Numbered from the stretch's first letter, positions 55,301 to 62,956 are shown. The stretch: 63,028 nucleotides of DNA from Candidatus Paraprevotella stercoravium (GCA_944320795.1 CALUIU010000017.1:1-63028), one strand, 5' to 3'. The notes: generated by a model from the sequence alone, not told the origin. Numbers and translations: made by a program.

Positions 55301-55889
55301 CCAGTGGAGCCAAGTCGTCGTTCTCCAACATTTCGATCTTCTGGATCTCGTGTGAAGTACGGAAACCGTCGAAGAAGTTCAGGAATGGAACGCGGCTCTT
55401 GATAGTAGACAAGTGAGCTACACCGGCCAAGTCCATAACTTCCTGTACGGAACCCTCGCACAACATAGCGAAGCCAGTCTGACGGCAAGACATCACATCC
55501 TGATGGTCACCGAAGATACACAGAGAGTGAGAAGCCAGAGTACGGGCAGATACATGGAATACGCATGGCAACAATTCACCAGCAATCTTATACATGTTCG
55601 GGATCATCAGCAACAAACCCTGAGAAGCAGTGTAAGTTGTGGTCAAAGCACCTGCCTGCAAAGAACCGTGAACAGCACCGGCTGCACCGCCTTCTGATTG
55701 CATTTCCTGAACCAATACAGTTTCGCCAAAGATGTTCTTACGTCCCTGAGCGGCCCATTCGTCAACATATTCAGCCATTGTTGAAGATGGGGTGATCGGA
55801 TAGATCGCTGCTACTTCTGAGAACATATATGAAATATGTGCAGCAGCCTGATTACCATCACAAGTGATGAATTTTTTTTCTTTTGCCAT
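52326..55889 (-). CDS. nifJ: Pyruvate:ferredoxin (flavodoxin) oxidoreductase
   Basis: The product is 1187 residues from the ATG at 55889 (MAKEKKFITCDGNQAAAHISYMF), the typical start. The upstream ATG adds an implausible hydrophobic leader. Domains in order: pyrimidine-binding (IYPITPSSTMAEYVDEW), transketolase C-like, gamma domain, two 4Fe-4S clusters (CIQCNKCAYVCPHA and CLGCGNCADVCPGNP), then the TPP domain (SGACSGCGETPYVKL, ATGCSSIYSGS, GDGASYDIGYGGLDH). It oxidises pyruvate and CoA to acetyl-CoA, CO2 and reduced ferredoxin, a central fermentative step. It is a single-chain form of normal length, 53 bases downstream of the AAA ATPase gene. Confidence 0.98.
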   Translation of the reverse strand: MAKEKKFITCDGNQAAAHISYMFSEVAAIYPITPSSTMAEYVDEWAAQGRKNIFGETVLVQEMQSEGGAAGAVHGSLQAGALTTTYTASQGLLLMIPNMYKIAGELLPCVFHVSARTLASHSLCIFGDHQDVMSCRQTGFAMLCEGSVQEVMDLAGVAHLSTIKSRVPFLNFFDGFRTSHEIQKIEMLENDDLAPLVDQEALSEFRNRALSPEHPVARGMAENPDTFFTHRESCNPYYDAVPAIVEDYMNKISEITGRKYGLFTYYGAEDADRVIIAMGSVTEAIRETIDYLNAQGQKVGLVAVHLYRPFSVKHFLDAVPATAKKIAVLDRTKEPGAHGEPLYLDIKEAFYGKENAPVIVGGRYGLGSNDTTPAQILAVYENLALPEPKNHFTLGIVDDVTFTSLPQGEEIAVGGEGMFEAKFYGLGADGTVGANKNSVKIIGDNTNKHCQAYFSYDSKKSGGFTCSHLRFGDDPIRSTYLVNTPNFVACHVQAYLNMYDVTRGLKKNGTFLLNTIWEGEELANNLPNKVKAYFAKNNIKVYYINATKIAQEIGLGNRTNTILQSAFFRITGVIPVDLAVEQMKKFIVKSYGKKGEDVVNKNYAAVDRGGEYKELVVDPAWASLEADAAAANDDPAFINEVVRPINAQDGDLLKVSAFKGIEDGTWPQGTAAYEKRGVAAFVPTWNAENCIQCNKCAYVCPHAAIRPFVLNADEKADFSADTLEMKAPAAMKGMNFRIQVSVMDCLGCGNCADVCPGNPKLGKALTMVPLEQELDEAPNWEYCVKNVTSKQDLVDIKSNVKNSQFAQPLFEFSGACSGCGETPYVKLISQLFGDREIIANATGCSSIYSGSIPSTPYTTNAKGQGPAWANSLFEDFCEFGLGMVLANKKMRARIEAILNEAIASEHTPAEFKEAAQAWIDGKDDADASKAAAEKLVPQIEAGKAAGCPSCAKLSELSHYLVKRSQWIIGGDGASYDIGYGGLDHVIASGEDVNILVLDTEVYSNTGGQSSKATPLGAIAKFAASGKRVRKKDLGMIATTYGYVYVAQIAMGADQAQCLKAIREAEAYPGPSIIIAYAPCINHGLKKGMGKSQAEEAAAVECGYWHLWRFNPTLEDEGKNPFSLDSKEPKWEAFQDYLKGEVRFASVMKQYPTEAADLFNACEDMAKKRYASYKRMAAMDWSDEKVAE

Positions 55890-55942
55890 AATATTAAATA
55901 TTATTAGATAGTATAGTAGTTGTCTGTAACTTCTTGGTTTGA

Positions 55943-57121
55943 TTAGTACAAGAATCCGAAGAGCCAAAGCGGAATCTGTTTTCCGTGACCGATTTCCATT
56001 TGGTGGCAGGCATAGATGACATCGTTCTTTTTCTTCTTGACATCATCGGCGCAAACCTTGATGCGGAGTGAGCCGTCCACCAGAAAAGAGCAGTCTTTGT
56101 CTCCCTTGTTCACCTTGTGGTCTTTCCACAGGGTGTTCTGCAGGAATGTTTCCAGAATGTCTTTCAGTTCCATCCGGTTGGGGTAGATGGCATAAATCAG
56201 ATTCGGATTATGCATCATGATCTTGGCCGGTTTTTTGGGGAACGCCTGATTCTTGGGATAGATCATATTGATGAGCCGTGCATCAGCCAGATATTTCAGG
56301 TAATTCATGACTGTGGCCCGCGAAGTCTGTATCTCGGAAGCCAGCTGACTGACGTTGGGTGTCACCGGGCTGTCTATCGCGAGCAAATATAGTAACTTTT
56401 TGATTTTGGCCAAATATTTCAGCTCAATTTGTTTGATTAATAAAATATCCACTTCCAGCATCATGTTCATGGTCTTGAGCAGATTCTCTGAAAAGTTGCG
56501 CTTTTCCAAAAAGAACGGATAGAAACCGTGATGGATATAGTGCTGAAAATGAGTGAGCGGACTGGCTTTCGACAGGATGTGTCGGGCTATCTGCTCGTGG
56601 TCTTCGAGAATTTCCTTCAAGGTGTAGGAGCGGAACTCATTGCCGGTTTGCAGATTCAGAAACTCACGGAAAGAGAAGCCGCGCAGGTTGTAGGTCTTGA
56701 CCAGACCGTTCAGCTCCGGATTTTCTTCTTTCAGGCGCATGACCGAAGAACCGGTGAACACGATTTTCAGATTGGGGAGTTCGTCGTAGCATTTGCGGAG
56801 CTCGCTGCTCCAGTTCGGCTGTTTGAACACCTGGTCAATCAGCAGTACCCGTCCGCCGGATTCGTAGAATTCACGGGCGAAGTCGGCGATGCCACGTCCT
56901 TGGAAGTAGAAGTTGTTCATGTTGACAAACAGACACTTGCGGTCGGAAAGGCGGAAGTGCTCTTTGGCATATTGAAGCAGGAAGGTGGTTTTGCCCACAC
57001 CTCGTGTGCCTTTGATACCAATGAGACGGTCATTCCAGTCTATTTCGTCCATCAAAGCTCTCCGTACGGGCACATTCAAGTGCTCTACCAGATAAGCATG
57101 TGTTCTGAAAAATGTCTCCAT
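55943..57121 (-). CDS. AAA_14-type ATPase with altered Walker B
   Basis: The 392-residue protein starts with an ATPase core: Walker A GTRGVGKTT (38-46), then Walker B VLLIDQVFKQPNW (Asp96-Gln97) and sensor-like IVFTGSSVMRL. RGFSFREFLNLQTGN marks this Bacteroidetes ATPase family, usually with a DUF4143-like C-terminal part. The usual catalytic Glu after the Walker B Asp is Gln here. A winged-helix-like segment around VSQLASEIQTSRATVMNYLKYLADA (about 258-282) suggests DNA or partner binding. Function is unknown. A good promoter precedes it. Confidence 0.85.
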   Translation of the reverse strand: METFFRTHAYLVEHLNVPVRRALMDEIDWNDRLIGIKGTRGVGKTTFLLQYAKEHFRLSDRKCLFVNMNNFYFQGRGIADFAREFYESGGRVLLIDQVFKQPNWSSELRKCYDELPNLKIVFTGSSVMRLKEENPELNGLVKTYNLRGFSFREFLNLQTGNEFRSYTLKEILEDHEQIARHILSKASPLTHFQHYIHHGFYPFFLEKRNFSENLLKTMNMMLEVDILLIKQIELKYLAKIKKLLYLLAIDSPVTPNVSQLASEIQTSRATVMNYLKYLADARLINMIYPKNQAFPKKPAKIMMHNPNLIYAIYPNRMELKDILETFLQNTLWKDHKVNKGDKDCSFLVDGSLRIKVCADDVKKKKNDVIYACHQMEIGHGKQIPLWLFGFLY

Positions 57122-57144
57122 AAATTTTTGTTTCTTACATCATG

Positions 57145-57175
57145 CAAAGATAGTGTAAAACTACAAAAATGCAAA
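57145..57175 (-). promoter_or_regulatory. Promoter of the AAA_14 ATPase gene
   Basis: Minus strand: TTTG (57175-57172), 19-base spacer, TATCTTTG (57152-57145). This is one of the best consensus matches in the window. The start codon is 24 bases downstream. It overlaps closely with, and faces away from, the plus-strand promoter at 57182-57213. Confidence 0.75.
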
Positions 57176-57181
57176 GTAGAG

Positions 57182-57213
57182 TTGGCAAAATATTTATGTT
57201 TTTTCTAAATTTG
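57182..57213 (+). promoter_or_regulatory. Promoter placed directly on the ATP-grasp start codon
   Basis: TTG (57182-57184), 21-base spacer, TAAATTTG (57206-57213). The -7 box ends 5 bases before the ATG at 57219, so transcription should start at or within a base or two of the start codon. This predicts a leaderless mRNA. Confidence 0.65.
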
Positions 57214-57218
57214 CACTT

Positions 57219-58409
57219 ATGAAGCTATTTGTATTTAATCCCGAGAATGATTTGGCGTTGGCCAACAATCAGTGGAACTTTATCGCTCCGGCTTCGGCGC
57301 GCAAAATGCGTCTGGATCTGGAGATATTGCCCGTGTGGTGGACGTCCGCTTTGGATCGGGTGTGGGTGAGCCGTTATCCGGTTCATCAACCGTTGGAGTT
57401 CCTGTCTTTGAATGATCGCTTTGTCGTTCATCCCGGCGACTGTCCGCTAGGTTCTGTAGAGCCTTGGGGATGGAGCCCGCTTATCAAATCTCAGTTGCAA
57501 CGAGGAGGCGTGGACGATTCGTTGTTACCCGATGAGGAACAGTTGCGTATTTTCCGGGAATATTCCGGCAGAGGATTTGCCGTAACCGTTTTGCAGAAAC
57601 TCCGTTCGGCAGCCGCAGCTCATGCCTGTTGGGACGATGCGTTGTGTGGTCGTTCGTACTATTGCACTACGACAGAGCAGATTGATGCTTTGTTCCGGCA
57701 ATATCCGCGTACCATTTTGAAGGCTCCATGGTCGGGTAGCGGTAAGGGACTACGCCTCGGACAACCGCAGTTGCAACCGCCTCTTACCGGATGGTGCACT
57801 CGTCTGATCCGCGAGCAGAGAGGGGTTGTAGTGGAACCACTATATAATAAGGTGTGCGATTTTGCCTGTGAGTTCCGTTCCGATGGTCAGGGGCATGTCT
57901 GTTATGAGGGACTTTCGCTCTTTACCACGACTCATCAGGGAGCTTATGCCGGAAATGTGGTGGCTCCGGAAAGCGAAAAAGAAAAGATTCTGGCCCAGTG
58001 GCTCGACCTCAGACTTCTGGATTGGGTGTGCTGCGAATTGAGCCGTCTTTTGAGCGACACTTTGGGAACGGCCTATAGCGGTCCGTTGGGAGTGGATATG
58101 ATGGTCTGTCGGTCGGACGACGGGCGCTTTCTGCTGCATCCGTGTGTGGAGATCAATTTGCGCATGACCATGGGAATGGTAGCCTTGGAGCTACAGCGCT
58201 GGCTGGCTGAAGGTGTACAGGCCCGTTACTATATAAATTATTCCTCCAATGGCGAAGAACTGAAGAAACGGGCTCTGGAAGATGCCGAATGCAGACCGCC
58301 GCGTTTTCTTGACGGAAAGTTGGTTGACGGGTGTCTGTCGCTCACTCCGGTTTATTCCGATACCAATTACCGGGCTTGTCTTGTCGTGGAGTCTGCCGAA
58401 AGCGAGTGA
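57219..58409 (+). CDS. Unrecognised ATP-grasp-like protein
   Basis: I do not recognise the exact family of this 396-residue soluble protein. Visible ATP-grasp-like elements are ILKAPWSGSGKGLRLG (about 166-181, a nucleotide-binding Gly-rich loop after a Lys), VVVEPLYNKVCDFACEF (about 205-221), GPLGVDMMV (about 288-296) and HPCVEINLRMTMGMV (about 306-320), with the E-x-N-x-R pattern that binds Mg-ATP. ATP-grasp enzymes join carboxylates to amines or thiols. The N-terminal 160 residues (MKLFVFNPENDLALANN...) would bind the partner substrate. The N-terminus is firm because the promoter abuts the ATG. No peptide-precursor gene was seen nearby. Confidence 0.75.
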   Translation: MKLFVFNPENDLALANNQWNFIAPASARKMRLDLEILPVWWTSALDRVWVSRYPVHQPLEFLSLNDRFVVHPGDCPLGSVEPWGWSPLIKSQLQRGGVDDSLLPDEEQLRIFREYSGRGFAVTVLQKLRSAAAAHACWDDALCGRSYYCTTTEQIDALFRQYPRTILKAPWSGSGKGLRLGQPQLQPPLTGWCTRLIREQRGVVVEPLYNKVCDFACEFRSDGQGHVCYEGLSLFTTTHQGAYAGNVVAPESEKEKILAQWLDLRLLDWVCCELSRLLSDTLGTAYSGPLGVDMMVCRSDDGRFLLHPCVEINLRMTMGMVALELQRWLAEGVQARYYINYSSNGEELKKRALEDAECRPPRFLDGKLVDGCLSLTPVYSDTNYRACLVVESAESE

Positions 58410-58450
58410 AGTGCTGTTCTTGAGTGCGGGAGATAAAAATATCGCATTGC

Positions 58451-58482
58451 TTTTTGCTTCTGTGCAGAAAAGCATATCTTTG
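58451..58482 (+). promoter_or_regulatory. Promoter of msrA
   Basis: TTTTTG (58451-58456) and TATCTTTG (58475-58482) are separated by 18 bases. The msrA ATG is 26 bases downstream. Confidence 0.6.
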
Positions 58483-58508
58483 CAGACTGGAAGATAAAAA
58501 CTAGATTA

Positions 58509-59003
58509 ATGGAAAATGAAAGATTGGAAACAGCCATCTTTGCAGGAGGCTGTTTTTGGGGAATGGAGCATATGATGCGTAAGTTTCCGGGAGTAAAATC
58601 CGTGATGCCGGGATATATCGGTGGACATAAAGACCATCCTCGCTATGAGGAAGTAAAGGCACACACTACCGGTCATGCCGAGGCGGTGCGTGTACAGTTT
58701 GATCCTTCGGTAGTCAGTTTTGAGGAACTGGCCCGCTATTTCTTTGAGATTCACGATCCGACACAGACCGACGGTCAGGGTCCAGACCTGGGTCCGCAGT
58801 ATCGTTCGGAGATTTTCTATACCAGTGAGGAGCAGAAACAGGTTTCTGAGAAACTCATTGCCATTCTGAAGGAAAAGGGATATGATGTCGTCACCCGTCT
58901 GACTCCGGCTACAGAGTTCTGGACAGCTGAAGAGTATCACCAGAACTATTATGCCAAGACCGGTGAGGAGCCTTATTGCCATATTTACAAAAAGCGTTTT
59001 TAA
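58509..59003 (+). CDS. msrA: Peptide-methionine (S)-S-oxide reductase
   Basis: The 164-residue protein has the MsrA active site AGGCFWGMEHMM with nucleophile Cys15. GYIGGHKDHPRYEEV, GHAEAVRVQFDP, FFEIHDPTQTDGQGPDLGPQYRS and the E-x-YHQNYY motif complete the family. It repairs oxidised methionine in proteins, using thioredoxin. It has no signal peptide and no MsrB fusion. A resolving Cys near the C-terminus may be the one in EEPYCHIY. The GlsB-like gene follows by 12 bases, probably cotranscribed. Confidence 0.96.
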   Translation: MENERLETAIFAGGCFWGMEHMMRKFPGVKSVMPGYIGGHKDHPRYEEVKAHTTGHAEAVRVQFDPSVVSFEELARYFFEIHDPTQTDGQGPDLGPQYRSEIFYTSEEQKQVSEKLIAILKEKGYDVVTRLTPATEFWTAEEYHQNYYAKTGEEPYCHIYKKRF

Positions 59004-59015
59004 AGATACAAGGAT

Positions 59016-59240
59016 ATGATTACCGGAATTATCAGCGGCATTCTGGCCGGATATGTGGCCAGCCGTATTCATAAGGGACAGGGCAGCGGTTGCCTCACCA
59101 ACTTGTTCTTGGGACTGATTGGCGGTCTGATTGGAGGATGGCTGTTCAGTCTGGTAGGTCTGGAAGCCTACAGCTGGTTGGGCGAGATGGTTACCGCCAT
59201 TGTCGGCGCTGTCATTCTGCTTTGGATTTTTTCAAAATAG
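59016..59240 (+). CDS. GlsB/YeaQ/YmgE-family small membrane protein
   Basis: The 74-residue protein shows the family's three hydrophobic segments: MITGIISGILAGYVASRIHKG, GCLTNLFLGLIGGLIGGWLFSLVG and MVTAIVGAVILLWIF. Members are inner-membrane proteins linked to general stress, without a defined biochemical role. Pairing with msrA suggests an oxidative or envelope stress context. Confidence 0.9.
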   Translation: MITGIISGILAGYVASRIHKGQGSGCLTNLFLGLIGGLIGGWLFSLVGLEAYSWLGEMVTAIVGAVILLWIFSK

Positions 59241-59334
59241 ACACTGGAAATAGTTTTGAATAAAAGAAATATTTTTTCTGTATGAAAACGAAGAGTTTCT
59301 AAAAGAAATATATTTTTAATGAATGGAAGAATAA

Positions 59335-59384
59335 GGGCCGCATCAAACTTGTAACTTCACGGCAAGTTTGATGCGGTTCTTTTT
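59335..59384 (+). terminator. Terminator related to the palindromic repeat family (variant D)
   Basis: AAGGGCCGCATCAAACTTG pairs with CAAGTTTGATGCGGTTCTT, a 19-bp stem with two G-T wobbles around an 11-base loop, followed by TTTTT. The outer half (GGGCCGCATCA...TGATGCGGTTC) matches the stem of repeat copies A-C with paired changes, but the flanks do not match those copies. The remaining gap from 59241 to the MATE gene has only the -7 box at 59552-59559. Confidence 0.7.
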
Positions 59385-59551
59385 TATGATAGCCGTTCCT
59401 TCGCCGAATCTTCAAAACAGAATATTGGGGATTGGGATTTTCATGCTTTTGAGGTTTGTCTTTTCATATTCCTGTTCGACATTAGAAAAAATGAATTGCG
59501 AAAAAAACAGAAAATCCAGGCCTTTATTCCTCAGAATCCTTTTTAAACCTG

Positions 59552-59559
59552 TAACTTTG
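59552..59559 (+). promoter_or_regulatory. -7 box of the MATE transporter gene
   Basis: TAACTTTG fits TAnnTTTG. It places the transcript start near 59566, favouring the ATG at 59591 over that at 59570. No clear -33 TTG. Confidence 0.5.
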
Positions 59560-59590
59560 CCGAAATTTTATGGTAAAAACAGGTAAGAAG

Positions 59591-60967
59591 ATGAGTCAGG
59601 ATGTAAGCGTGAAGCGCTCTCAGAGCAATGAGATCGATATGCTTCACGGACCTTTGTTGAAGAAAATACTGCTTTTTGCCCTTCCTTTGGCGGCAAGCAG
59701 TTTGTTACAGGAGTTGTTTAATTCGGTTGATGTGGCTGTGGTGGGCCATTTTGTTGGTAGCAATGCTTTGGCCGCTGTGGGTAGCAATGCGCCGGTCATC
59801 GGTTTGCTGATCAATCTGTTTGTCGGCGTATCGATGGGAGCCTGTGCCGTATTGTCGCATCATATCGGTACGCAGAATGTGGAGCGCATCCGCCGTACGG
59901 TCAATACCGTTGGCCTGGTTGCCCTGATCAGCGGAATCTTTCTGCTCTTTTTGGGATGGGTAGGCGCTCGTCCGATTCTCACCTGGATGGGTACTCCGCC
60001 CGATGTGCTTCCGGATGCCGTGATGTATCTGCGCGTGTATTTCTTGGGTATGCCGTTTATTATGATCTTCAATTTCGGCTCTGCCATCTTGCGCAGTGTG
60101 GGGGATACACGCCGTCCACTTTATATTCTGGTGGCTGCCGGAGTACTGAATACGGTTCTGAATCTGATTTTTGTGGTGTTCTTTCAGTTAGGAGTGTTGG
60201 GAGTGGCCATTGCCACTGGCTTTGCGAATCTGCTGAGTGCTTTGCTTATTATCCGTGTCTTGCGCCATGAAGACGAGCCTTACCGACTTCATTTTGATCA
60301 GATGCGTATCCATACACGGGAGTTGGCTCATATGCTCCGTATCGGTCTTCCGGCCGGAGTGCAGGGAGTTATCTTCTCCATTTCCAATGTCGTGGTGCAG
60401 TCATCCATCAACGGTTTTGGTTCCGATGCCATTGCCGGATCGGCTGCGGCGCTTAATTTTGAATACTATTGCTACTTCATTATTCAGGGATTCAATGGAG
60501 CTGCCATCAGTTTTATTGCCCAAAACTACGGTGCCGGAAAGTTGGACCGCGTGCATCGTGTATTCTGGATCTGCATGGGACTGAGTGTCCTGTTCTGCGG
60601 AACTTTCAATATCATCTTTGCCACTTGGAGCGATTTTTTCCTGAATTTCTTTTCAGAGACTTCTGGTGTACACCAGTATGGCCGTATTCGTATGCATATT
60701 GTATTGGCCTTGCAGTTTTTGGCTTGCAGCTATGAGATTGCCGGTTCCAGCATGCGTGGTATGGGATGGTCGCTCACTCCGGCGGTACTGACCATATTCG
60801 GTACTTGTCTGCTTCGTATCGTGTGGGTGTATTTCATGACGCCACAGTGGGGCAGCTTCAATGCGCTGATGCTGGTTTATCCGGTATCGTGGTTGCTGAC
60901 CGGTTCGATGGTTGTAATCGCCTACTGGCTGGTGGTGCGAAGAAAGAGAAAACCAATGACTGCTTGA
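59591..60967 (+). CDS. MATE-family multidrug efflux transporter
   Basis: The product is 458 residues from the ATG at 59591 (MSQDVSVKRSQS...), which follows AGGTAAGAAG. An ATG seven codons upstream would leave almost no leader. Twelve membrane helices form two similar halves. The MATE features are LLKKILLFALPLAASSLLQELFNSVDVAVVGHFVG at the start of half one, GVSMGACAVLSHHIGTQN, and, in half two, IGLPAGVQGVIFSISNVVVQ with AAISFIAQNYGAG. It would export cationic compounds using Na+ or H+. Repeat copy C follows its stop codon. Confidence 0.94.
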   Translation: MSQDVSVKRSQSNEIDMLHGPLLKKILLFALPLAASSLLQELFNSVDVAVVGHFVGSNALAAVGSNAPVIGLLINLFVGVSMGACAVLSHHIGTQNVERIRRTVNTVGLVALISGIFLLFLGWVGARPILTWMGTPPDVLPDAVMYLRVYFLGMPFIMIFNFGSAILRSVGDTRRPLYILVAAGVLNTVLNLIFVVFFQLGVLGVAIATGFANLLSALLIIRVLRHEDEPYRLHFDQMRIHTRELAHMLRIGLPAGVQGVIFSISNVVVQSSINGFGSDAIAGSAAALNFEYYCYFIIQGFNGAAISFIAQNYGAGKLDRVHRVFWICMGLSVLFCGTFNIIFATWSDFFLNFFSETSGVHQYGRIRMHIVLALQFLACSYEIAGSSMRGMGWSLTPAVLTIFGTCLLRIVWVYFMTPQWGSFNALMLVYPVSWLLTGSMVVIAYWLVVRRKRKPMTA

Positions 60968-60996
60968 TGTGGTCTGCTGATAAATACTCGAGGGCA

Positions 60997-61145
60997 TGTC
61001 AAAACTTATTTTTTGAGAAGATGAACTTTTAATTTAAAATTTGGGCATCTTAAAGACTAAAGAAAGGGTCATATCATTACTCAATATAGAGTTTGATACG
61101 ACCCTTTAAATATTATAGTTACAATCTGAAACTTTGAGGATTTGT
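60997..61145 (+). repeat. Palindromic dispersed repeat, copy C (about 149 bp)
   Basis: This full-length copy lies between the convergent MATE and GH10-like genes. It holds TGTCAAAA at the left end, the segment ATTTTTTGAGAAGATGAACTT and ATTTGGGCATCTT. The inverted repeat AAGGGTC-TATCA...TGATACGACCCTT follows at about 61064-61106, then GTTACAATCTG-AAC near the right end. It is about 84 percent identical to copy B by hand count. It is the only candidate terminator between the two genes. Confidence 0.85.
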
Positions 61146-61189
61146 TATTTTAGTTTTGGTACATCCTCTTGTTCGTTAAATGTAATCTT

Positions 61190-62923
61190 TTATTTGATAA
61201 ATTCGCCCAGTGTGCGTGAATAACCTTTCTTTTCCAGTGTGCGTACCTGATATACTCCTTTTTTCAGTCCGTCGGTGTCATATTGCCGCTGATAGGGTTC
61301 TGTGCGGATCAGGCGGCCTTGCATATCCTGAATGATGAAAAATTCCGCGTTGCTTTCCGGAAGCCGTAGGGTAGTGCCGTCTTCGTCCAGAGTAACCTGA
61401 CCATGCGGGCAAAGGGCTGCACGCTCTTGCTGTTCCAATATTTCCTGAGGGGCGGCAACCACACTTTCATTACCCGAACGGTCGGTGGCTGTCACGGCAA
61501 AGTGATAACCATAGAGGCCCACATACATCGGGTTGAATTCGAATACGGTGTCGCGCATGGCAGTGCGGATCAGATTGCGTGCTTGTGTCACATCCACAGG
61601 ATAGGTACGTGAGGCATATACATTATAACGCACATCGTGTCCGTTTACCGCATCATAGGAACGGTTCCATGACAAGGCAGCATGGTATTGCGACATGCTG
61701 ATTTTCGGATTGCCCGGAGCCGAAGGGGCTACAGAGTCGCAACTGTTGCATACCGGAGTCAGTGCCGGATACGGGTAGTAGAAAGTTTTCAGATAATCAT
61801 ACAGTCCCTTCACATTGTCCAGCAGGAATTGGGCACGGAAATAAGCCTGTCCCGGAATCTCTTCCTTGCGGATGAACTGCAATTCGCGTTCAATGACTTC
61901 CAAATCCCAGTTCTTTTCACGTTCGCTCAGGAAGTAGATACCCAGTCCCGGCACCACCGGCTTGCCCCCCGAGTCCTCTTTCCAGTCGGCTGCAAAGGGA
62001 TAAAAGTGGTTTCCCTGAAAATACATCATCGGGAAGAGCATGTCGTGAATACCTTCCTTCATCCATTTCTGGGCGTCCTGATACACGGCGTCGTAGGCAT
62101 TCCATCCATAAGAAGAAAAGCGCGTCAGATCACGGTATTTGCCGATGGGCGAACTGCTCACCTTGACCCACGGCTTGAGCGTTTTCACCGTGCGATACAT
62201 CTGTTCCACACAGCGCGTGATGTTGTCGCGGCGCCAGATGGCTTTGTCCTTTCCCTTGCCATATTTTCGGTAAGTGGCTTGATCGGGAAAACTGCGTGCG
62301 TTTTCGGGATAACGGATATAGTCAAAGTGGATACCGTCTACATCATAATTGCGGACAATCTCTTCGCACAGTGAACTCAGATAGTCGGCTGTGCCCGGCA
62401 TGCCCGGATCCAGATACCAGGTGTCATTATGCCTTTTGCATAGTGACGGATGTTTTTTCAGCACAGATTTACTGCCCAGTGCTTTGGCCGCAGAGGTTTT
62501 GAAGCACGGCATGGTCACCATCCAGGCGTGCAGTTCCATGCCTCGCTCGTGACAGGCCTCAATGGCAAAGGCCAATGGGTCGTAGCCCGGGTCGCGCCCC
62601 ACGGTGCCGCTCATGCTGCCGTCCCACGGTTCAATAGCTGAGGGATAGATCACGGTGCCTCGTACACGGGTTTGCAGCAGTACGGTATTGATACGGATTT
62701 TTTTCAGACTGTCCAGTATGTCGTACAGTTCCTGTTGCTGTTTTCGGCGCGATGCCTCGTCGGTCGCTTTGGTCTTCGGCCAGTCCAGACCGCTCAGTGT
62801 AGTGAGCCATACGGCACGGCTTTCGCGTTTGGGGGAGTCTGTGGGGCCTACATAATTCGCAGCTTTTGCCGGCAGCACACATAAGAGCGCCAGAAAAAGG
62901 CTATATATTGTTCTTATCTTCAT
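61190..62923 (-). CDS. Exported GH10-like (GHL10/DUF187) glycoside hydrolase
   Basis: The product is 577 residues from the ATG at 62923 (MKIRTIYSLFLALLCVLPAKA, a signal peptide). The upstream in-frame ATG adds a non-typical extension. The family core has ESRAVWLTTLSGLDWP, INTVLLQTRVRGTVIYPS, DPLAFAIEACHERGMELHAWM, YDVDGIHFDYIRYPE and GIHDMLFPMMYFQGNHF. A fibronectin-III-like domain (about 420-510) and a C-terminal domain resembling a sorting tail (FFIIQDMQGRLIRTEP, then GLKKGVYQVRTL) follow. Relatives act on cell-wall or related glycans. Substrate here is not known. Confidence 0.9.
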   Translation of the reverse strand: MKIRTIYSLFLALLCVLPAKAANYVGPTDSPKRESRAVWLTTLSGLDWPKTKATDEASRRKQQQELYDILDSLKKIRINTVLLQTRVRGTVIYPSAIEPWDGSMSGTVGRDPGYDPLAFAIEACHERGMELHAWMVTMPCFKTSAAKALGSKSVLKKHPSLCKRHNDTWYLDPGMPGTADYLSSLCEEIVRNYDVDGIHFDYIRYPENARSFPDQATYRKYGKGKDKAIWRRDNITRCVEQMYRTVKTLKPWVKVSSSPIGKYRDLTRFSSYGWNAYDAVYQDAQKWMKEGIHDMLFPMMYFQGNHFYPFAADWKEDSGGKPVVPGLGIYFLSEREKNWDLEVIERELQFIRKEEIPGQAYFRAQFLLDNVKGLYDYLKTFYYPYPALTPVCNSCDSVAPSAPGNPKISMSQYHAALSWNRSYDAVNGHDVRYNVYASRTYPVDVTQARNLIRTAMRDTVFEFNPMYVGLYGYHFAVTATDRSGNESVVAAPQEILEQQERAALCPHGQVTLDEDGTTLRLPESNAEFFIIQDMQGRLIRTEPYQRQYDTDGLKKGVYQVRTLEKKGYSRTLGEFIK

Positions 62924-62956
62924 ATGATCGCCTGCTTGTTTGATAAATCTCAATTA

